A stretch of 64,000 nt of DNA from the NCBI RefSeq assembly GCF_003574445.1, contig NZ_KZ984554.1:227498-291497 (forward strand), given 5' to 3'. The translations under genes were made by a program, and so were the position numbers. Shown in pieces: positions 26,167-35,317 of the stretch. Source of the DNA: Streptomyces sp. YIM 130001 (GTDB lineage: Bacteria > Actinomycetota > Actinomycetes > Streptomycetales > Streptomycetaceae). Each line of letters starts with the position of its first letter. Positions within the stretch are counted from its first letter, which is position 1. The notes below the pieces were generated by a model. That model did not search any database, was not told the DNA's origin, and worked only from the letters and a program-made list of their open reading frames with translations.

Positions 26167-27215
26167 AGCGAGCCTCCGGCCCGGTTGGTACGGACGAGCA
26201 GATAGACGAGGTAGGGCGCACCGAGCACCCCGGTGACGACACCGACCGGGTACCGGGTGTCGAAGGCGTACTGGCCGGTGAAGTCGGCGGACAGCACGAG
26301 AAGCGAGCCGACGAGCCCGGCGGGGATCAGCAGCGATCCGCCGGTCCCGACGAGCCGGGCGGCGATCGGCCCGGACAGGAACGCGACGAAGGCGATGGGT
26401 CCTGCGGCGGCCGTCGCGAAGGCGATCAGGCCGACGGCCGCGATGATCACCGTGAGGCGGGTGCGTTCGACGCGGACGCCGAGCGCGGAAGCCGTGTCGT
26501 CGCCCAGGCTCAGCGCACTGAGATTGCGGCCCTGGTGCAGCAGGACCGGCCCGAGTACGAGCAGGGCGAGGGCGGCGGGCGCGGTCTCCTCCCAGGTGGT
26601 GCCGTTGAGCGAGCCGGTGAGCCAGCGCATCGCCTCCTGGAGGTCCCATTCGCCGGCCTGCGACAGGACGTACGAGGTGATGCTGTCGAGGAGGGCGGCG
26701 ATGCCGATGCCGATGAGGATCAGCCGGGTGCCCGCGACACCGTCGCGGAACGCGAGGGTGTAGACGAGCAGTGCCACCGCCAGTGCGGCGACGATCGCCA
26801 CCACCGAAACGTCGGTGCCGCCGAGCGAGAAGGTCACGATGGCGATGGCCGCCGCCGCTCCGGCCCCGGAGGTGATGCCGATGATGTCGGGGCTCGCCAG
26901 CGGGTTGCGCAGCATGGTCTGGAAGGTGACACCCGCCATGCCGAAGCTGAAGCCCGCGGCCATGCCGAGGACCGCACGCGGCAGGCGCAGTGTGCCGACG
27001 GTGAAGGACGCGCCCGGCACGTCCTCGCCCATGACGACCCGCAGTACGTCGCCGGCCGGGTAGTAGGTGTGCCCGGCCATCAGGGAGACCAGGAACGCGG
27101 CGACGACGAGGACGAGCAGCGTCAGGGCGATCAGCCGTCGCCGGTAGGCGCCGCGGACCCGGGCCCGGGTGACGTTCCGCAGCGTCGACGGCGCGCTGAC
27201 GGCGGGGGCGCTCAC
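26163..27215 (-). CDS. Ferric-siderophore ABC permease (FepG-like)
   Basis: 350 residues, about nine or ten membrane helices, FecCD family. Conserved segments are RLPRAVLGMAAGFSFGMAGVTFQTMLRNPLASPDIIGITSGA near the N-terminus and GPIAFVAFLSGPIAARLVG near the C-terminus (coupling region). Pairs with the next permease to form the membrane channel. The GTG start overlaps the preceding stop as GTGA and its own stop overlaps the ATPase start in the same way. Confidence 0.92.
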   Translation of the reverse strand: MSAPAVSAPSTLRNVTRARVRGAYRRRLIALTLLVLVVAAFLVSLMAGHTYYPAGDVLRVVMGEDVPGASFTVGTLRLPRAVLGMAAGFSFGMAGVTFQTMLRNPLASPDIIGITSGAGAAAAIAIVTFSLGGTDVSVVAIVAALAVALLVYTLAFRDGVAGTRLILIGIGIAALLDSITSYVLSQAGEWDLQEAMRWLTGSLNGTTWEETAPAALALLVLGPVLLHQGRNLSALSLGDDTASALGVRVERTRLTVIIAAVGLIAFATAAAGPIAFVAFLSGPIAARLVGTGGSLLIPAGLVGSLLVLSADFTGQYAFDTRYPVGVVTGVLGAPYLVYLLVRTNRAGGSL

Positions 27216-28255
27216 AGGGACCTGACCTTCTGTCGGCGGACGACATGGATGAAGAAGGGGGCGCCGATGATCGCGGTGACGATCCCGACGTCGATCTCGG
27301 ACGGCCGTGCCACGATCCGGCCCACCACGTCCGCGGCGGTGAGCAGGGCGGCACCGCCGAGCGCGGCGAACGGCAGCAGCCAGCGGTGGTCGACACCCAC
27401 GAGGAGCCGGCAGGCGTGCGGCACGACGAGGCCGACGAAGCCGATCGGTCCGGCGACCGCGGTGGACGCGCCGCACAGCACCACGGCGCCGAGCGCGGCG
27501 ACGGCCCGTACGAGCGCCACCCGCTCACCGAGACCGGCGGCCATGTCGTCGCCCAGAGCAAGGGAGTTGAGGGCCCGTGCGGACGCGAGGCAGAGCACGA
27601 TGCCGACGGCGAGGAACGGCAGCACTCCGCCGAGTTGCGCGTAGGAGGTGCCCCCGACGCCGCCGACCTGCCACATCCGGAAGGTGCCGGAGATATCGGC
27701 GCGCGGCAGTACGACGGCGCTGACCAGCGAGGCGAGCGCGGCCGAGATCGCGGCGCCGGCGAGCGCCAGCTTGAGCGGTGTGGCGCCGCCACGTCCCAGC
27801 GAACCGACGGCGTACACGAAGGCCGCGCTCACCGCCGCCCCGGCCATCGCCACCCAGATGTATCCGGATGCCGACGCGAGGCCGAAGTACGCGATGGCGG
27901 TGACCACGGCGAGCGAGGCGCCCATGTTGACGCCGAGGATCCCCGGGTCGGCGAGCGGATTGCGGGTCACTCCCTGCATGACCGCACCGGCCAGGGCGAG
28001 CGAGGCACCCACGGCGACGGCGAGCAGCGTGCGCGGTACGCGCTTGGCGACCGCGGCCTCCGCCAGGGTCTGGTCCGCGCCGCCGAGCGCCGACCACACG
28101 TCGGCCCAGCCGACTCCGCGCGAGCCGAGAGCGAGCGAGGCCGTCATGACCGCGAGCAGCACCGCGAGGACCACGAGCAGCCAGATCACGCGCACACGCG
28201 CCGGACGCCGCACGGGGGCGGCGTCCGACGGGCGTGCTGTTTCGGTGAGAGTCAC
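27212..28255 (-). CDS. Ferric-siderophore ABC permease (FepD-like)
   Basis: 347 residues, FecCD family. KRVPRTLLAVAVGASLALAGAVMQGVTRNPLADPGILGVNMGAS and GPIGFVGLVVPHACRLLVG are the typical motifs; about nine or ten helices. GTG start coupled by GTGA to the stop of the binding-protein gene. Forms a heterodimer with the FepG-like permease. Confidence 0.92.
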   Translation of the reverse strand: MTLTETARPSDAAPVRRPARVRVIWLLVVLAVLLAVMTASLALGSRGVGWADVWSALGGADQTLAEAAVAKRVPRTLLAVAVGASLALAGAVMQGVTRNPLADPGILGVNMGASLAVVTAIAYFGLASASGYIWVAMAGAAVSAAFVYAVGSLGRGGATPLKLALAGAAISAALASLVSAVVLPRADISGTFRMWQVGGVGGTSYAQLGGVLPFLAVGIVLCLASARALNSLALGDDMAAGLGERVALVRAVAALGAVVLCGASTAVAGPIGFVGLVVPHACRLLVGVDHRWLLPFAALGGAALLTAADVVGRIVARPSEIDVGIVTAIIGAPFFIHVVRRQKVRSL

Positions 28256-29307
28256 CCCTTCTTTTCCGCCTTGTCCACCTTGTCCGCGGCCTTGGCGAGT
28301 GCCTTCACGTAGTCGTCGAGGACGTACGGGATCGACAGCGGCGTCGGGTTGGCAGCGGTCGCCAGCGGGGTGGCGCCGGGCAGCAGGTAGATCGAGTCCC
28401 GCTTGACGGCGGACAGCTTCGAGGTGAGCGGGTCGCCCTTGAGCGCCTTGAGGAGCTTGCCCTTGTCGTCGCCGTAGCCGGTGACGATGTCGACGTCGTC
28501 GAAGGCGTCGATGTGCTCGGCGCTCTTGGTGAGCACGAACTTCTTCGTCGACTTGGACGGCCCGGAGACGCTGGCCGGGATCTTCATGCCGAGGTCGGTG
28601 AAGAACTGGGTGCGGGTGTCATGGGTCGTGTAGAAGCCGACCTCGCTGACGTCCTTGGAGGTCACGTGCGTCATGAACATCGCCGACTTCCCCTTGATCT
28701 GGGGGTACTTGGCGACGGTCTTGTCGATCCGCCCCTCGAGGTCGGTGATCAGCTCGTCACCCTTGTCGGCCAGGCCGATGGCCTTGCTGTTCATCCGGAT
28801 GATGTCGCGCCACGGGGTCGCCCAGGCCGCTTCCGGGTAGGCCACCACGGGTGCGATCTGGCTGAGGGTTTCGTAGTCCTGCTCGGTGAGGCCGGAGTAC
28901 GAGGCGAGGATGACGTCCGGCTTGGTGTCGGCGACGGCCTCGAAGTCGATGCCGTCGGTCTCGTCGAACAGGACCGGTGTCTTGGCGCCGAGCTTCTTGA
29001 GGCGGTCCTCGGTCCAGGGCAGTACGCCGTTGCCGTTGTCGTCGCCGAAGGTGGCCTTGGCCATGCCGACGGGTACGACGCCCAGGGCGAGCGGCACCTC
29101 GTCGTTGGCCCAGTTCACGGTGGCGACGCGCTTGGGCTTCTCCGGCACCGTGGTGGTGCCGAGCGCGTGCTTGATCTTCATCGGGAACTGGCCGGAGGAG
29201 CCGGCGGCCTTGGTGTCGGCCTCGTCTCCGCTGTCGCCGCCACAGGCGGTGAGGCCGAACAGGAGGGCTGCCGCGAGGGCGAGCACGCGAAGGCGGGGTG
29301 TTCTCAT
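28252..29307 (-). CDS. Iron-siderophore-binding lipoprotein
   Basis: 351 residues, FepB/FhuD-type periplasmic-binding family. Lipoprotein signal with lipobox LTAC (Cys22) after a basic start MRTPRLR; then ALGTTTVPEKPKRVATVNWANDEVPLALGV, the N-lobe signature, and KPDVILASYSGLTEQDYETLSQIAPV. It should hold ferric siderophore outside the membrane. ATG 29307 is chosen; GTG 29322 would add five residues. First gene of the importer operon, with an iron box about 110 bp upstream. Confidence 0.92.
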   Translation of the reverse strand: MRTPRLRVLALAAALLFGLTACGGDSGDEADTKAAGSSGQFPMKIKHALGTTTVPEKPKRVATVNWANDEVPLALGVVPVGMAKATFGDDNGNGVLPWTEDRLKKLGAKTPVLFDETDGIDFEAVADTKPDVILASYSGLTEQDYETLSQIAPVVAYPEAAWATPWRDIIRMNSKAIGLADKGDELITDLEGRIDKTVAKYPQIKGKSAMFMTHVTSKDVSEVGFYTTHDTRTQFFTDLGMKIPASVSGPSKSTKKFVLTKSAEHIDAFDDVDIVTGYGDDKGKLLKALKGDPLTSKLSAVKRDSIYLLPGATPLATAANPTPLSIPYVLDDYVKALAKAADKVDKAEKKG

Positions 29308-29416
29308 CGACCCGGGTTTCACTCTCGGTCCGGATGCCGTCGACGCTCACGCCCGAGGACCCGCGTGGGTCCGGCTCGGGGCGTGGGAGCAGGGCACCAC
29401 ACGTGTAAAGGGGGTT

Positions 29417-29431
29417 AGGTAAGCCTTACCT
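29417..29431. promoter_or_regulatory. Iron box upstream of the siderophore importer
   Basis: AGGTAAGCCTTACCT, a perfect 7-1-7 palindrome inside TTAGGTAAGCCTTACCT, matching the DtxR/IdeR/DmdR1 consensus TTAGGTTAGGCTAACCTAA. With Fe2+ the repressor should shut off the operon reading leftward. Confidence 0.9.
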
Positions 29432-29535
29432 CGGTAGCGTAAGGATCGGGTGTCCGCGTTTCAATCAAGCCTTCGTGACAGGCTTTGTAGCGATCGGGAC
29501 ACCGGTGGTCGCCCGGCGTCCGCGCGAGCTGCCGC

Positions 29536-30306
29536 TCAGGACGACCGGAACCTGCCGGGCGTCGTCCCGGTCGTCCGCCGGAAGGCGGCCCCGAACGCGC
29601 TCGCCGAGCGGTAGCCCACGGCGTCGGCCACCACGTCCACCTCGTGCCCGCGGGACAGGAGTTGTACGGCGTGCTGGGCGCGGACCGAGGCGACCCAGCG
29701 GGCGAAACTCGTGCCCGTCTCGGTCCGGAAAGCGCGGGTCAGCGTGCGCGTACTGCACCCCAGCGCGGTGGCCCAGCCGGTCAGCGTCCGCTGGTCGGAG
29801 GGGTCGGACCGCACCGCGTCCACGATCGGCCGCAGCAGTGACGAGGTGGGCAGCTGCACCAGCAGGCCCCGCTGCGACGGCCGCAGGACGTCGACCACCA
29901 TGGCCTCCGTCCGGGCCCGCGAGTCCGGCGACAGGTCCTCCTCCTCGAGTCGCTCGAGGAGGAGGCGCAGAAGCGGAGTGATGTCCACGGCCACCGGAGC
30001 ATCGGGCAGTGCCGACACCGTGCCGTGCCGGAAGAAGTGGGCCCGGAAGGTGGTGCCCGAGACCGCCGAGCCGGAGTGCAGCTGCCCCGCCGGCATCCAC
30101 AGACCGAGGGCCGGAGTGATGCACCACACCTTCGAGCCCACCACGGCCGTGGACGCGCCGTTCTCGTTCCAGAGCAGTTCGTGCCACGGGTGCGAGTGCT
30201 CGTTCCACGCGATGTCGGTGACCGCGACTTCCTCGTAGCTCTTGATCACGAAGGGGACGTCCACCTCGCCGGCGGCGAGAGTCGGCAGTTCCCTGGTCAC
30301 GCGCAT
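29536..30306 (-). CDS. AraC-family transcriptional regulator
   Basis: 256 residues. N-terminal cupin-like sensor (EHSHPWHELLWNENGAS and WMPAGQLHSG) and C-terminal double helix-turn-helix (TLTGWATALGCSTRTLTRAFRTETGTSFARW to AVGYRSASAFGAAFRRTTGTTPGRFR). This is the class found beside siderophore operons and haem/drug genes. ATG 30306 is 7 nt after TACCCT (30319-30314), i.e. leaderless; longer frames are rejected. The 213 bp between its stop and the importer hold the iron box. Confidence 0.9.
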   Translation of the reverse strand: MRVTRELPTLAAGEVDVPFVIKSYEEVAVTDIAWNEHSHPWHELLWNENGASTAVVGSKVWCITPALGLWMPAGQLHSGSAVSGTTFRAHFFRHGTVSALPDAPVAVDITPLLRLLLERLEEEDLSPDSRARTEAMVVDVLRPSQRGLLVQLPTSSLLRPIVDAVRSDPSDQRTLTGWATALGCSTRTLTRAFRTETGTSFARWVASVRAQHAVQLLSRGHEVDVVADAVGYRSASAFGAAFRRTTGTTPGRFRSS

Positions 30307-30326
30307 GCCGACCAGGGTAGGGCGGG

Positions 30327-32240
30327 TCAGCCCAGCCAGACGAGCCGGTACGAGGCGCACAGTCCGAGGAAGACCAGCGAGGCCAGGGTGAGGCAGGTGT
30401 AGTGCAGACGGCCCGTGAGGCGCCACCAGCGGCGGCGCCAGGCCAGGACCGCGCAGACGATCATCGCGGCCGTGGTGGCGAGCGCAACGGCGGTGAGCGC
30501 GGGCACCAGTGTCAGGAGCGGCGAATCGCCCAGGATGATCGCCTCGTCGAGCGCGTTCCCGTCGGCGATCAGGAGGACGAAGCACACCGTCGACGCCGTG
30601 AGCAGTGCCCCGGTGACCCAGCCGACGATACGGGCCGCGCGGGCACCGGCCGGCTGGCGCCCCGAGCGCCGGCGCACCAGCACGATGACGGGAAGCAGGA
30701 CCACGGTGAGCGCCGGCACGGCGAGGGAGACGATCAGTGCCCACTGGTGCAGGGTCGGAGACTCGTACCAGGGCAGCCGCTCGTACGCCACGGACGCGTC
30801 GGAGGATACGGACAGGGTGCCGTCGTGGAAGGCGATCCGCTCCTGGCCGCCCTTCTCCTGGAACAGACCGGGGCGCACCTGCACCCAGTGCTGCTCGACG
30901 ACGTCCGGGTCGCTCGACAGCGGGCCTTCGGTGGTCAAGGTGGCGTCCGGGCCGGCGCTCACCCGCACCGATCCGGTGAGCGCGGCCGCCCGGCTCAGGT
31001 CCGATGAACTGGTGCGCGTGGAGCGGTAGTTGCCCGCGTACCGGCCCACGTCCGCCAAGGACGCCGAGCGCCGGGCGGTGTCGCCGTCGCGCGCGCCGTG
31101 GTGATCGGCGAACAGCTCGGCCACCTGCCGGCCGGCGTGGAAGGCGCGGCCGTCCTCGCCGTCGCCGTTGTAGACCACGTACACACCGGCCCTGCGCTCC
31201 GGAAGCAGCGCGAGGTTCCCGTGGAAGCCCGGCAGGTCGCCGTCCTTGACCAGCATCCGCTGCCCGCCGCGTACGCGCTCCTCGAGCAGGTAGCCGAGGC
31301 CCGGGAGGCGCTTGTCGTTGCCGAACTGCCGCTTCAGCAAAGACGCGTTGGAGCCCGGCCGCAGCACCCCGCCGCCGCCCGACAGCAGTGCGTTCATCAG
31401 CCGCCCCATGTCGGAGGCCGTGGTGACGGCACCCGCGCCGGTCGGGGACCAGGCGCCGTACTGGCCGCGCTGAGTGGCCTGCCCGTCGCCGTCCGGCCGG
31501 TGGCCGCGGGCCAGCGCCGCGTCGATCGCTCGCGGGTGCGGCTGGGCGAAGCTGGTGCGGTCCATGCCGAGCGGGCGCAGGATCGAGCGGTCCACGTAAC
31601 GGGCGAACGGCGTACCGGAGACCGTCTCCACCAGGTGGCCGGCGAGCGCCGCACCGTAGTTGTCGTAGCTGGCGGTCTCACCGGGCGGGCGTACCCGCCG
31701 CGGCTGGTTCTCGGCGAGACTCTCACCCAGCGAGGTGCCGGTCTCCGGCTCCCGCGCGGCCAGCCCGACGACGGCGTTGTCGAAGCCCGCCGTGTGCATC
31801 AGGAGGTCGCGTACGGTCACCGGGCGGCCGGGGTAACTGTCCTTGATCCGGAAGCCCTTGAGGTACCGGTTGACGTCCGAGCCGAGGTCGAGCCGGCCCT
31901 TCTCCACCTGCTGCAGCACCGCGACGGCGGTGAACACCTTGGCGTCGGAGGCCATGAAGAAGCCGGTGCCCGCCGGGTCCACCTTCGCGCCCCGACTGGC
32001 GTCGGCGACCCCGAAGCCCTTGGCGTACACCTGGCGGCCGTCCTCGACGACCACGACGGCCGCGCCAGGGATCCGGTAGTCGGCGAGCTGGCGCCGCACG
32101 AGGCGGTCGAGCGCGCCGGACAGCGACCCGTCGGCCGGGTCCGCCTCCGCCGCCCGCGCCGTGCCCGCGGTGCCCAGTGCCACGAGAGTGACGAGGAGAA
32201 GCGCCTGCAGAGCGGCCGTGAGCCGCTGTCGATTCGTCAT
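30327..32240 (-). CDS. Secreted serine hydrolase, beta-lactamase/PBP-like, with membrane tail
   Basis: 637 residues. Signal peptide to about residue 30 (TARA|AE); serine beta-lactamase-like domain with S98-D-A-K101 (SxxK) and Y192-D-N (YxN); a beta-rich linker; then three or four membrane helices (about 480-637). It resembles the class C/DD-peptidase-like proteins with a transmembrane tail, acting outside the membrane on peptides or esters. It diverges from a two-component system 176 bp away. Substrate unknown. Confidence 0.85.
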   Translation of the reverse strand: MTNRQRLTAALQALLLVTLVALGTAGTARAAEADPADGSLSGALDRLVRRQLADYRIPGAAVVVVEDGRQVYAKGFGVADASRGAKVDPAGTGFFMASDAKVFTAVAVLQQVEKGRLDLGSDVNRYLKGFRIKDSYPGRPVTVRDLLMHTAGFDNAVVGLAAREPETGTSLGESLAENQPRRVRPPGETASYDNYGAALAGHLVETVSGTPFARYVDRSILRPLGMDRTSFAQPHPRAIDAALARGHRPDGDGQATQRGQYGAWSPTGAGAVTTASDMGRLMNALLSGGGGVLRPGSNASLLKRQFGNDKRLPGLGYLLEERVRGGQRMLVKDGDLPGFHGNLALLPERRAGVYVVYNGDGEDGRAFHAGRQVAELFADHHGARDGDTARRSASLADVGRYAGNYRSTRTSSSDLSRAAALTGSVRVSAGPDATLTTEGPLSSDPDVVEQHWVQVRPGLFQEKGGQERIAFHDGTLSVSSDASVAYERLPWYESPTLHQWALIVSLAVPALTVVLLPVIVLVRRRSGRQPAGARAARIVGWVTGALLTASTVCFVLLIADGNALDEAIILGDSPLLTLVPALTAVALATTAAMIVCAVLAWRRRWWRLTGRLHYTCLTLASLVFLGLCASYRLVWLG

Positions 32241-32416
32241 GCCGTCGAGTCAAGCCCGCGCCGCCGCGGCGCAGAATGGCCCTCGGTGGTGTCCGTAGGG
32301 GACTTGGGTACACCCTCCGCATCGGGTACCGAGGTCCCGTGTGCGGTGTGCGGTCGACCCGACAGAATCATCATCCGGGAAACGGCGGCGCGCCGTTCGG
32401 GGAGGGGACTGGGACG

Positions 32417-33661
32417 ATGACACTCGGCACACGCATCCGCACCGCGGTCAGGGGGCTGCCCGCAGTGCCCGTCGCACTGGCGGAACTCGTCCTCCTCATC
32501 CTCTTCGTCACGGGGGTCGCGTTGCTGGGCATCGGCCTCGGCGTGCTGCTCGTGCCGGTTCTCGCGGTGGCTCTGCGCGCCACGGTGAACGTCTCGCGCC
32601 GGATGGCCGGGCGCTGGTCGGGGACCGCGATCCCCGAGCCGTACCTGCCGGCGCCCGAGCGCGGTCCGGGCCTCAAGGGCCGGTTGCAGTACACCCGTTG
32701 GGTCCTCACCGACCCCGCGACCTGGCGCGACCTCGGCTGGACGCTGGTCAACCCGGTGGCCGGGATCCTCCTCGCCCTGCTGCCGGTCTCGCTGGTCCTC
32801 GGCGGACTCGCCGGGGTGCTGATGCCCGCGATCTACCGGCCCATCATCGACGCGAACGGGGGCGAGAACTGGTACCTGTTCGTCCGGGTCACCGACCTCA
32901 CCACCGCCTGGTACGCCGCCGGCGTCGGACTTCTCGGCCTGCTCGCCGGATTCGCCATCGGCCCCTGGACGCTGCGCTCGCACGCCGCGCTCGCCCGCAA
33001 GCTGCTCGCGCCCACCCTGACCACCCGGCGGGTCCAGCAGCTCACCGAGACGCGCAGCGACGCGGTCAACAGCTCGGCCGCCGAACTGCGCCGTATCGAG
33101 CGGGACCTGCACGACGGCGCGCAGGCCCGCCTGGTCGCCCTCGGCATGAACCTCGGCGTCGCGGAGCAGCTCCTCGCCAAGGACCCCGAAGCGGTGGGCG
33201 CGATCCTCGCCGACACCCGCAAGGCCTCGGCCACCGCGCTGACCGAACTGCGCGACCTGATCCGCGGCATCCACCCGCCGGTACTCGCCGACCGCGGCCT
33301 CGCGGACGCCGTCCGGGCCCTCGCCCTCGACAGCCCGCTCGAGGTCACGGTCAACGCCGACCTGTCCGGGCGCCCCGAGGCACCGGTCGAGTCCGCGATC
33401 TACTTCGCCGTCTCCGAGACCCTCACCAACGCGGCCAAGCACGCCGCCCCGGACACCGTCATCATCGACCTCTGGTACGCGGACGGCACGCTGCACGGCA
33501 GGGTCACCGACGACGGCCGCGGCGGCGCGGACCCGAGCCGGGGCACCGGGATCCGCGGCATCCAGCGCCGTCTGGCGAGCTTCGACGGCGTACTCTCCGT
33601 CATCAGTCCGGCCGGCGGACCGACCACTGTGACGATGGAAGTGCGATGCGCGTTGTCCTAG
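32417..33661 (+). CDS. Sensor histidine kinase
   Basis: 414 residues. Hydrophobic segments at about 15-55, 110-140 and 160-185 (a DUF4153-like/sensor membrane part), then HisKA_3 with RIERDLHDGAQARLVALG (H232) and HATPase with SETLTNAAKHA and DDGRGGADPSRGTGIRG. Autophosphorylates on H232 and passes phosphate to the response regulator whose gene overlaps its 3' end by 16 bp. GGAGG precedes the ATG at a long spacing. Confidence 0.9.
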   Translation: MTLGTRIRTAVRGLPAVPVALAELVLLILFVTGVALLGIGLGVLLVPVLAVALRATVNVSRRMAGRWSGTAIPEPYLPAPERGPGLKGRLQYTRWVLTDPATWRDLGWTLVNPVAGILLALLPVSLVLGGLAGVLMPAIYRPIIDANGGENWYLFVRVTDLTTAWYAAGVGLLGLLAGFAIGPWTLRSHAALARKLLAPTLTTRRVQQLTETRSDAVNSSAAELRRIERDLHDGAQARLVALGMNLGVAEQLLAKDPEAVGAILADTRKASATALTELRDLIRGIHPPVLADRGLADAVRALALDSPLEVTVNADLSGRPEAPVESAIYFAVSETLTNAAKHAAPDTVIIDLWYADGTLHGRVTDDGRGGADPSRGTGIRGIQRRLASFDGVLSVISPAGGPTTVTMEVRCALS

Positions 33662-34290
33662 CCGAAGACCTGTTCCTGCTGCGGGACGGCCTGGTGCGGC
33701 TCCTGGAGTCGTACGACTTCGAGGTGGTCGCCGCCGTGGACAACGGCCCTGCCCTGCTGCAGGCGCTGATCGAGCACCGGCCGGACGTGGCGGTGGTCGA
33801 CGTACGGTTGCCGCCGACCTTCACCGACGAAGGGCTGCAGGCGGCCCTCGAGGCCCGGCGCCAGGTGCCGGGCCTCCCGGTGCTCGTCCTGTCGCAGTAC
33901 GTGGAACAGCTCTATGCGCGCGAACTGCTCGCCGACGGCAGCGGCGGCATCGGATATCTCCTCAAGGACCGGGTGTTCGAACCCGGACAGTTCATCGACG
34001 CGGTGCGGCGGGTCGCCGGCGGCGGCACCGCGATGGACCCGGACGTGGTGGCCCGGCTGTTCGCCAAGGACACACACCGCAGCGGGCCGATGGCACGGCT
34101 CACCCCGCGCGAGCGGGAGGTGCTGGCGCTCATGGCCGAGGGCCGGTCGAACGCGGCGATCGCGCAACGCCTGGTGATCACGGAGCGAGCGGTCATCAAG
34201 CACACGTCCAACATGTTCGCCAAGCTCGACCTGTCGCCGTCCGACGACGACAACCGGCGGGTGCTCGCGGTGCTCGCGTATCTGCGGTGA
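33646..34290 (+). CDS. NarL-family response regulator
   Basis: 214 residues. Receiver domain with E7/D8, phospho-acceptor D52 (VAVVDVRLPP) and KDR switch (YLLKDRV), then LuxR helix-turn-helix (LTPREREVLALMAEGRSNAAIAQRLVITERAVIKHTSNMFAKL). Translation is coupled to the kinase by overlap. The pair sits directly upstream of the gene at 34367 but that gene has its own promoter. Confidence 0.92.
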   Translation: MRVVLAEDLFLLRDGLVRLLESYDFEVVAAVDNGPALLQALIEHRPDVAVVDVRLPPTFTDEGLQAALEARRQVPGLPVLVLSQYVEQLYARELLADGSGGIGYLLKDRVFEPGQFIDAVRRVAGGGTAMDPDVVARLFAKDTHRSGPMARLTPREREVLALMAEGRSNAAIAQRLVITERAVIKHTSNMFAKLDLSPSDDDNRRVLAVLAYLR

Positions 34291-34366
34291 GGTCTGAGGC
34301 TCCGCCGTGCCGGGTGGCGCGGAAAACCTGATGTGGTCCGTACACCGCGGCTGTTAGGTTCGGCGT

Positions 34367-35098
34367 GTGCCGAAGCTGAATCAGATAATCGCCGTGGAGA
34401 AGGGCGTCAAGTCCAAGTCTCTGCAGGAGTTGACCCAGGCCCACCACGACGTCCAGAAGCCCGCGCTGCTCGCCGGGATCTCGCGGACGTACCAGCCGAA
34501 GGACGAGGAGGGCGAGCAACTGCCGCCCGAGTCCACCCGGGTGCAGGTCAAGGCGGAGGACGTGCTGCGCGCGACGGCGACGACGCTGACGCGGCTCTTC
34601 GACGTCACGGCCACCAAGGACTGGGCGAACCGCACCGCCGCCGCCGACATCGTCGTGGACGGCACGGTGCTGCTGCCGCAGGTCCCCGTGCCGTATCTGC
34701 TCTTCCTCGAGAAGCAGCTCACCGATCTGCACACCTTCGTGCGCAAGCTCCCGGTGCTCGACGCCTCCGAGTCCTGGAACCTCGACCCGTCGACGGACTC
34801 CTGGAAGACCGACGCGGTGCGCACCATCCGCACCAAGAAGGTCCCGCGCAACCACGTCAAGGCCGAGGCCACGGAGCAGCACCCGGCGCAGGTCGAGGTG
34901 TACTACGAGGACATCCCGGTCGGGTACTGGACGACCGTGAAGTTCTCCGGCGCACTGCCGGCCCGCCGGGTGAACGAACTGCTCGGCCGCGTCGAGAAGT
35001 TGCAGCAGGCGGTCAAGTTCGCCCGCGAGGAGGCCAACGGCGTGGAGGTCACCGACCAGCGGATCGGCGACGCGGTCTTCGGCTACCTCTTCGGGTAG
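34367..35098 (+). CDS. Conserved protein of unknown function next to tRNA-like elements
   Basis: 243 residues, soluble, no signal or membrane segment. The N-terminal 60 residues (MPKLNQIIAVEKGVKSKSLQ...) are helical and basic/acidic mixed. A conserved middle follows (FDVTATKDWANR, VPVPYLLFLEKQLTDLHTFVRKLPVLD), then RTIRTKKVPRNHVKAEAT and EVYYEDIPVGYWTTVKFSG, and a C-terminal coiled-coil-like helix. I recall near-identical proteins across actinobacteria, possibly annotated as DUF7873, but could not verify. GTG start is 6 nt after TAGGTT (34355-34360), a leaderless promoter. Its 3' end runs into two permuted tRNA-like elements; a role in their processing or use is a hypothesis. Confidence 0.85.
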   Translation: MPKLNQIIAVEKGVKSKSLQELTQAHHDVQKPALLAGISRTYQPKDEEGEQLPPESTRVQVKAEDVLRATATTLTRLFDVTATKDWANRTAAADIVVDGTVLLPQVPVPYLLFLEKQLTDLHTFVRKLPVLDASESWNLDPSTDSWKTDAVRTIRTKKVPRNHVKAEATEQHPAQVEVYYEDIPVGYWTTVKFSGALPARRVNELLGRVEKLQQAVKFAREEANGVEVTDQRIGDAVFGYLFG

Positions 35099-35109
35099 CC
35101 CCGCATTCC

Positions 35110-35131
35110 CCCTCCTTTTGAGCGAGGAGGG
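35110..35131 (+). other. Hairpin after the stop of the unknown gene
   Basis: CCCTCC/GGAGGG stem with a 10-nt loop (TTTTGAGCGA), followed by a second small hairpin TGCGC/GCGCA (35132-35146) and a degenerate hexamer run encoding (Lys-Leu)n in one frame (35147-35173). Could slow or stop RNA polymerase, or mark a processing site between the mRNA and the tRNA-like part. Confidence 0.55.
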
Positions 35132-35167
35132 TGCGCGAAATGCGCAAGCTGAAACTGAAGTTGAAGC

Positions 35168-35252
35168 TGAAAAGGGGTGTCAGTTGGGGGTTCGAGTCCC
35201 TCTCCCGGCACACAGGCCGGGGTGGCCCAATCGGTAGAGGCGGCCCCATGAA
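35168..35252 (+). ncRNA. Permuted tRNA-like element A (3' half before 5' half)
   Basis: The 3' half comes first: anticodon-stem strand GGGGT (35174-35178), variable part, T-arm GGGGG-TTCGAGT-CCCTC (35186-35202), acceptor strand TCCCGGC (35203-35209) and discriminator A. After a 5-nt linker (CACAG) the 5' half follows: acceptor strand GCCGGGG (35216-35222), TG, D-arm GCC/GGC with an 11-nt loop containing AATCGGTAGA (a Leu/Ser-type D-arm), and anticodon-stem strand GCCCC (35243-35247). The acceptor stem closes with one G-U pair and the anticodon stem with one terminal G-U. Both outer ends carry TGAA (35249-35252 and 35168-35171); merging there gives a 7-nt loop ATGAAAA, anticodon GAA. No CCA is encoded. 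No conventional partner half exists on either side. Confidence 0.7.
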
Positions 35253-35317
35253 TCTCAGATTCTCGCTCCAGTCTCAGTATTCGCTGCCGAACACCGGATC
35301 GACCGAGCGTGGACGAA

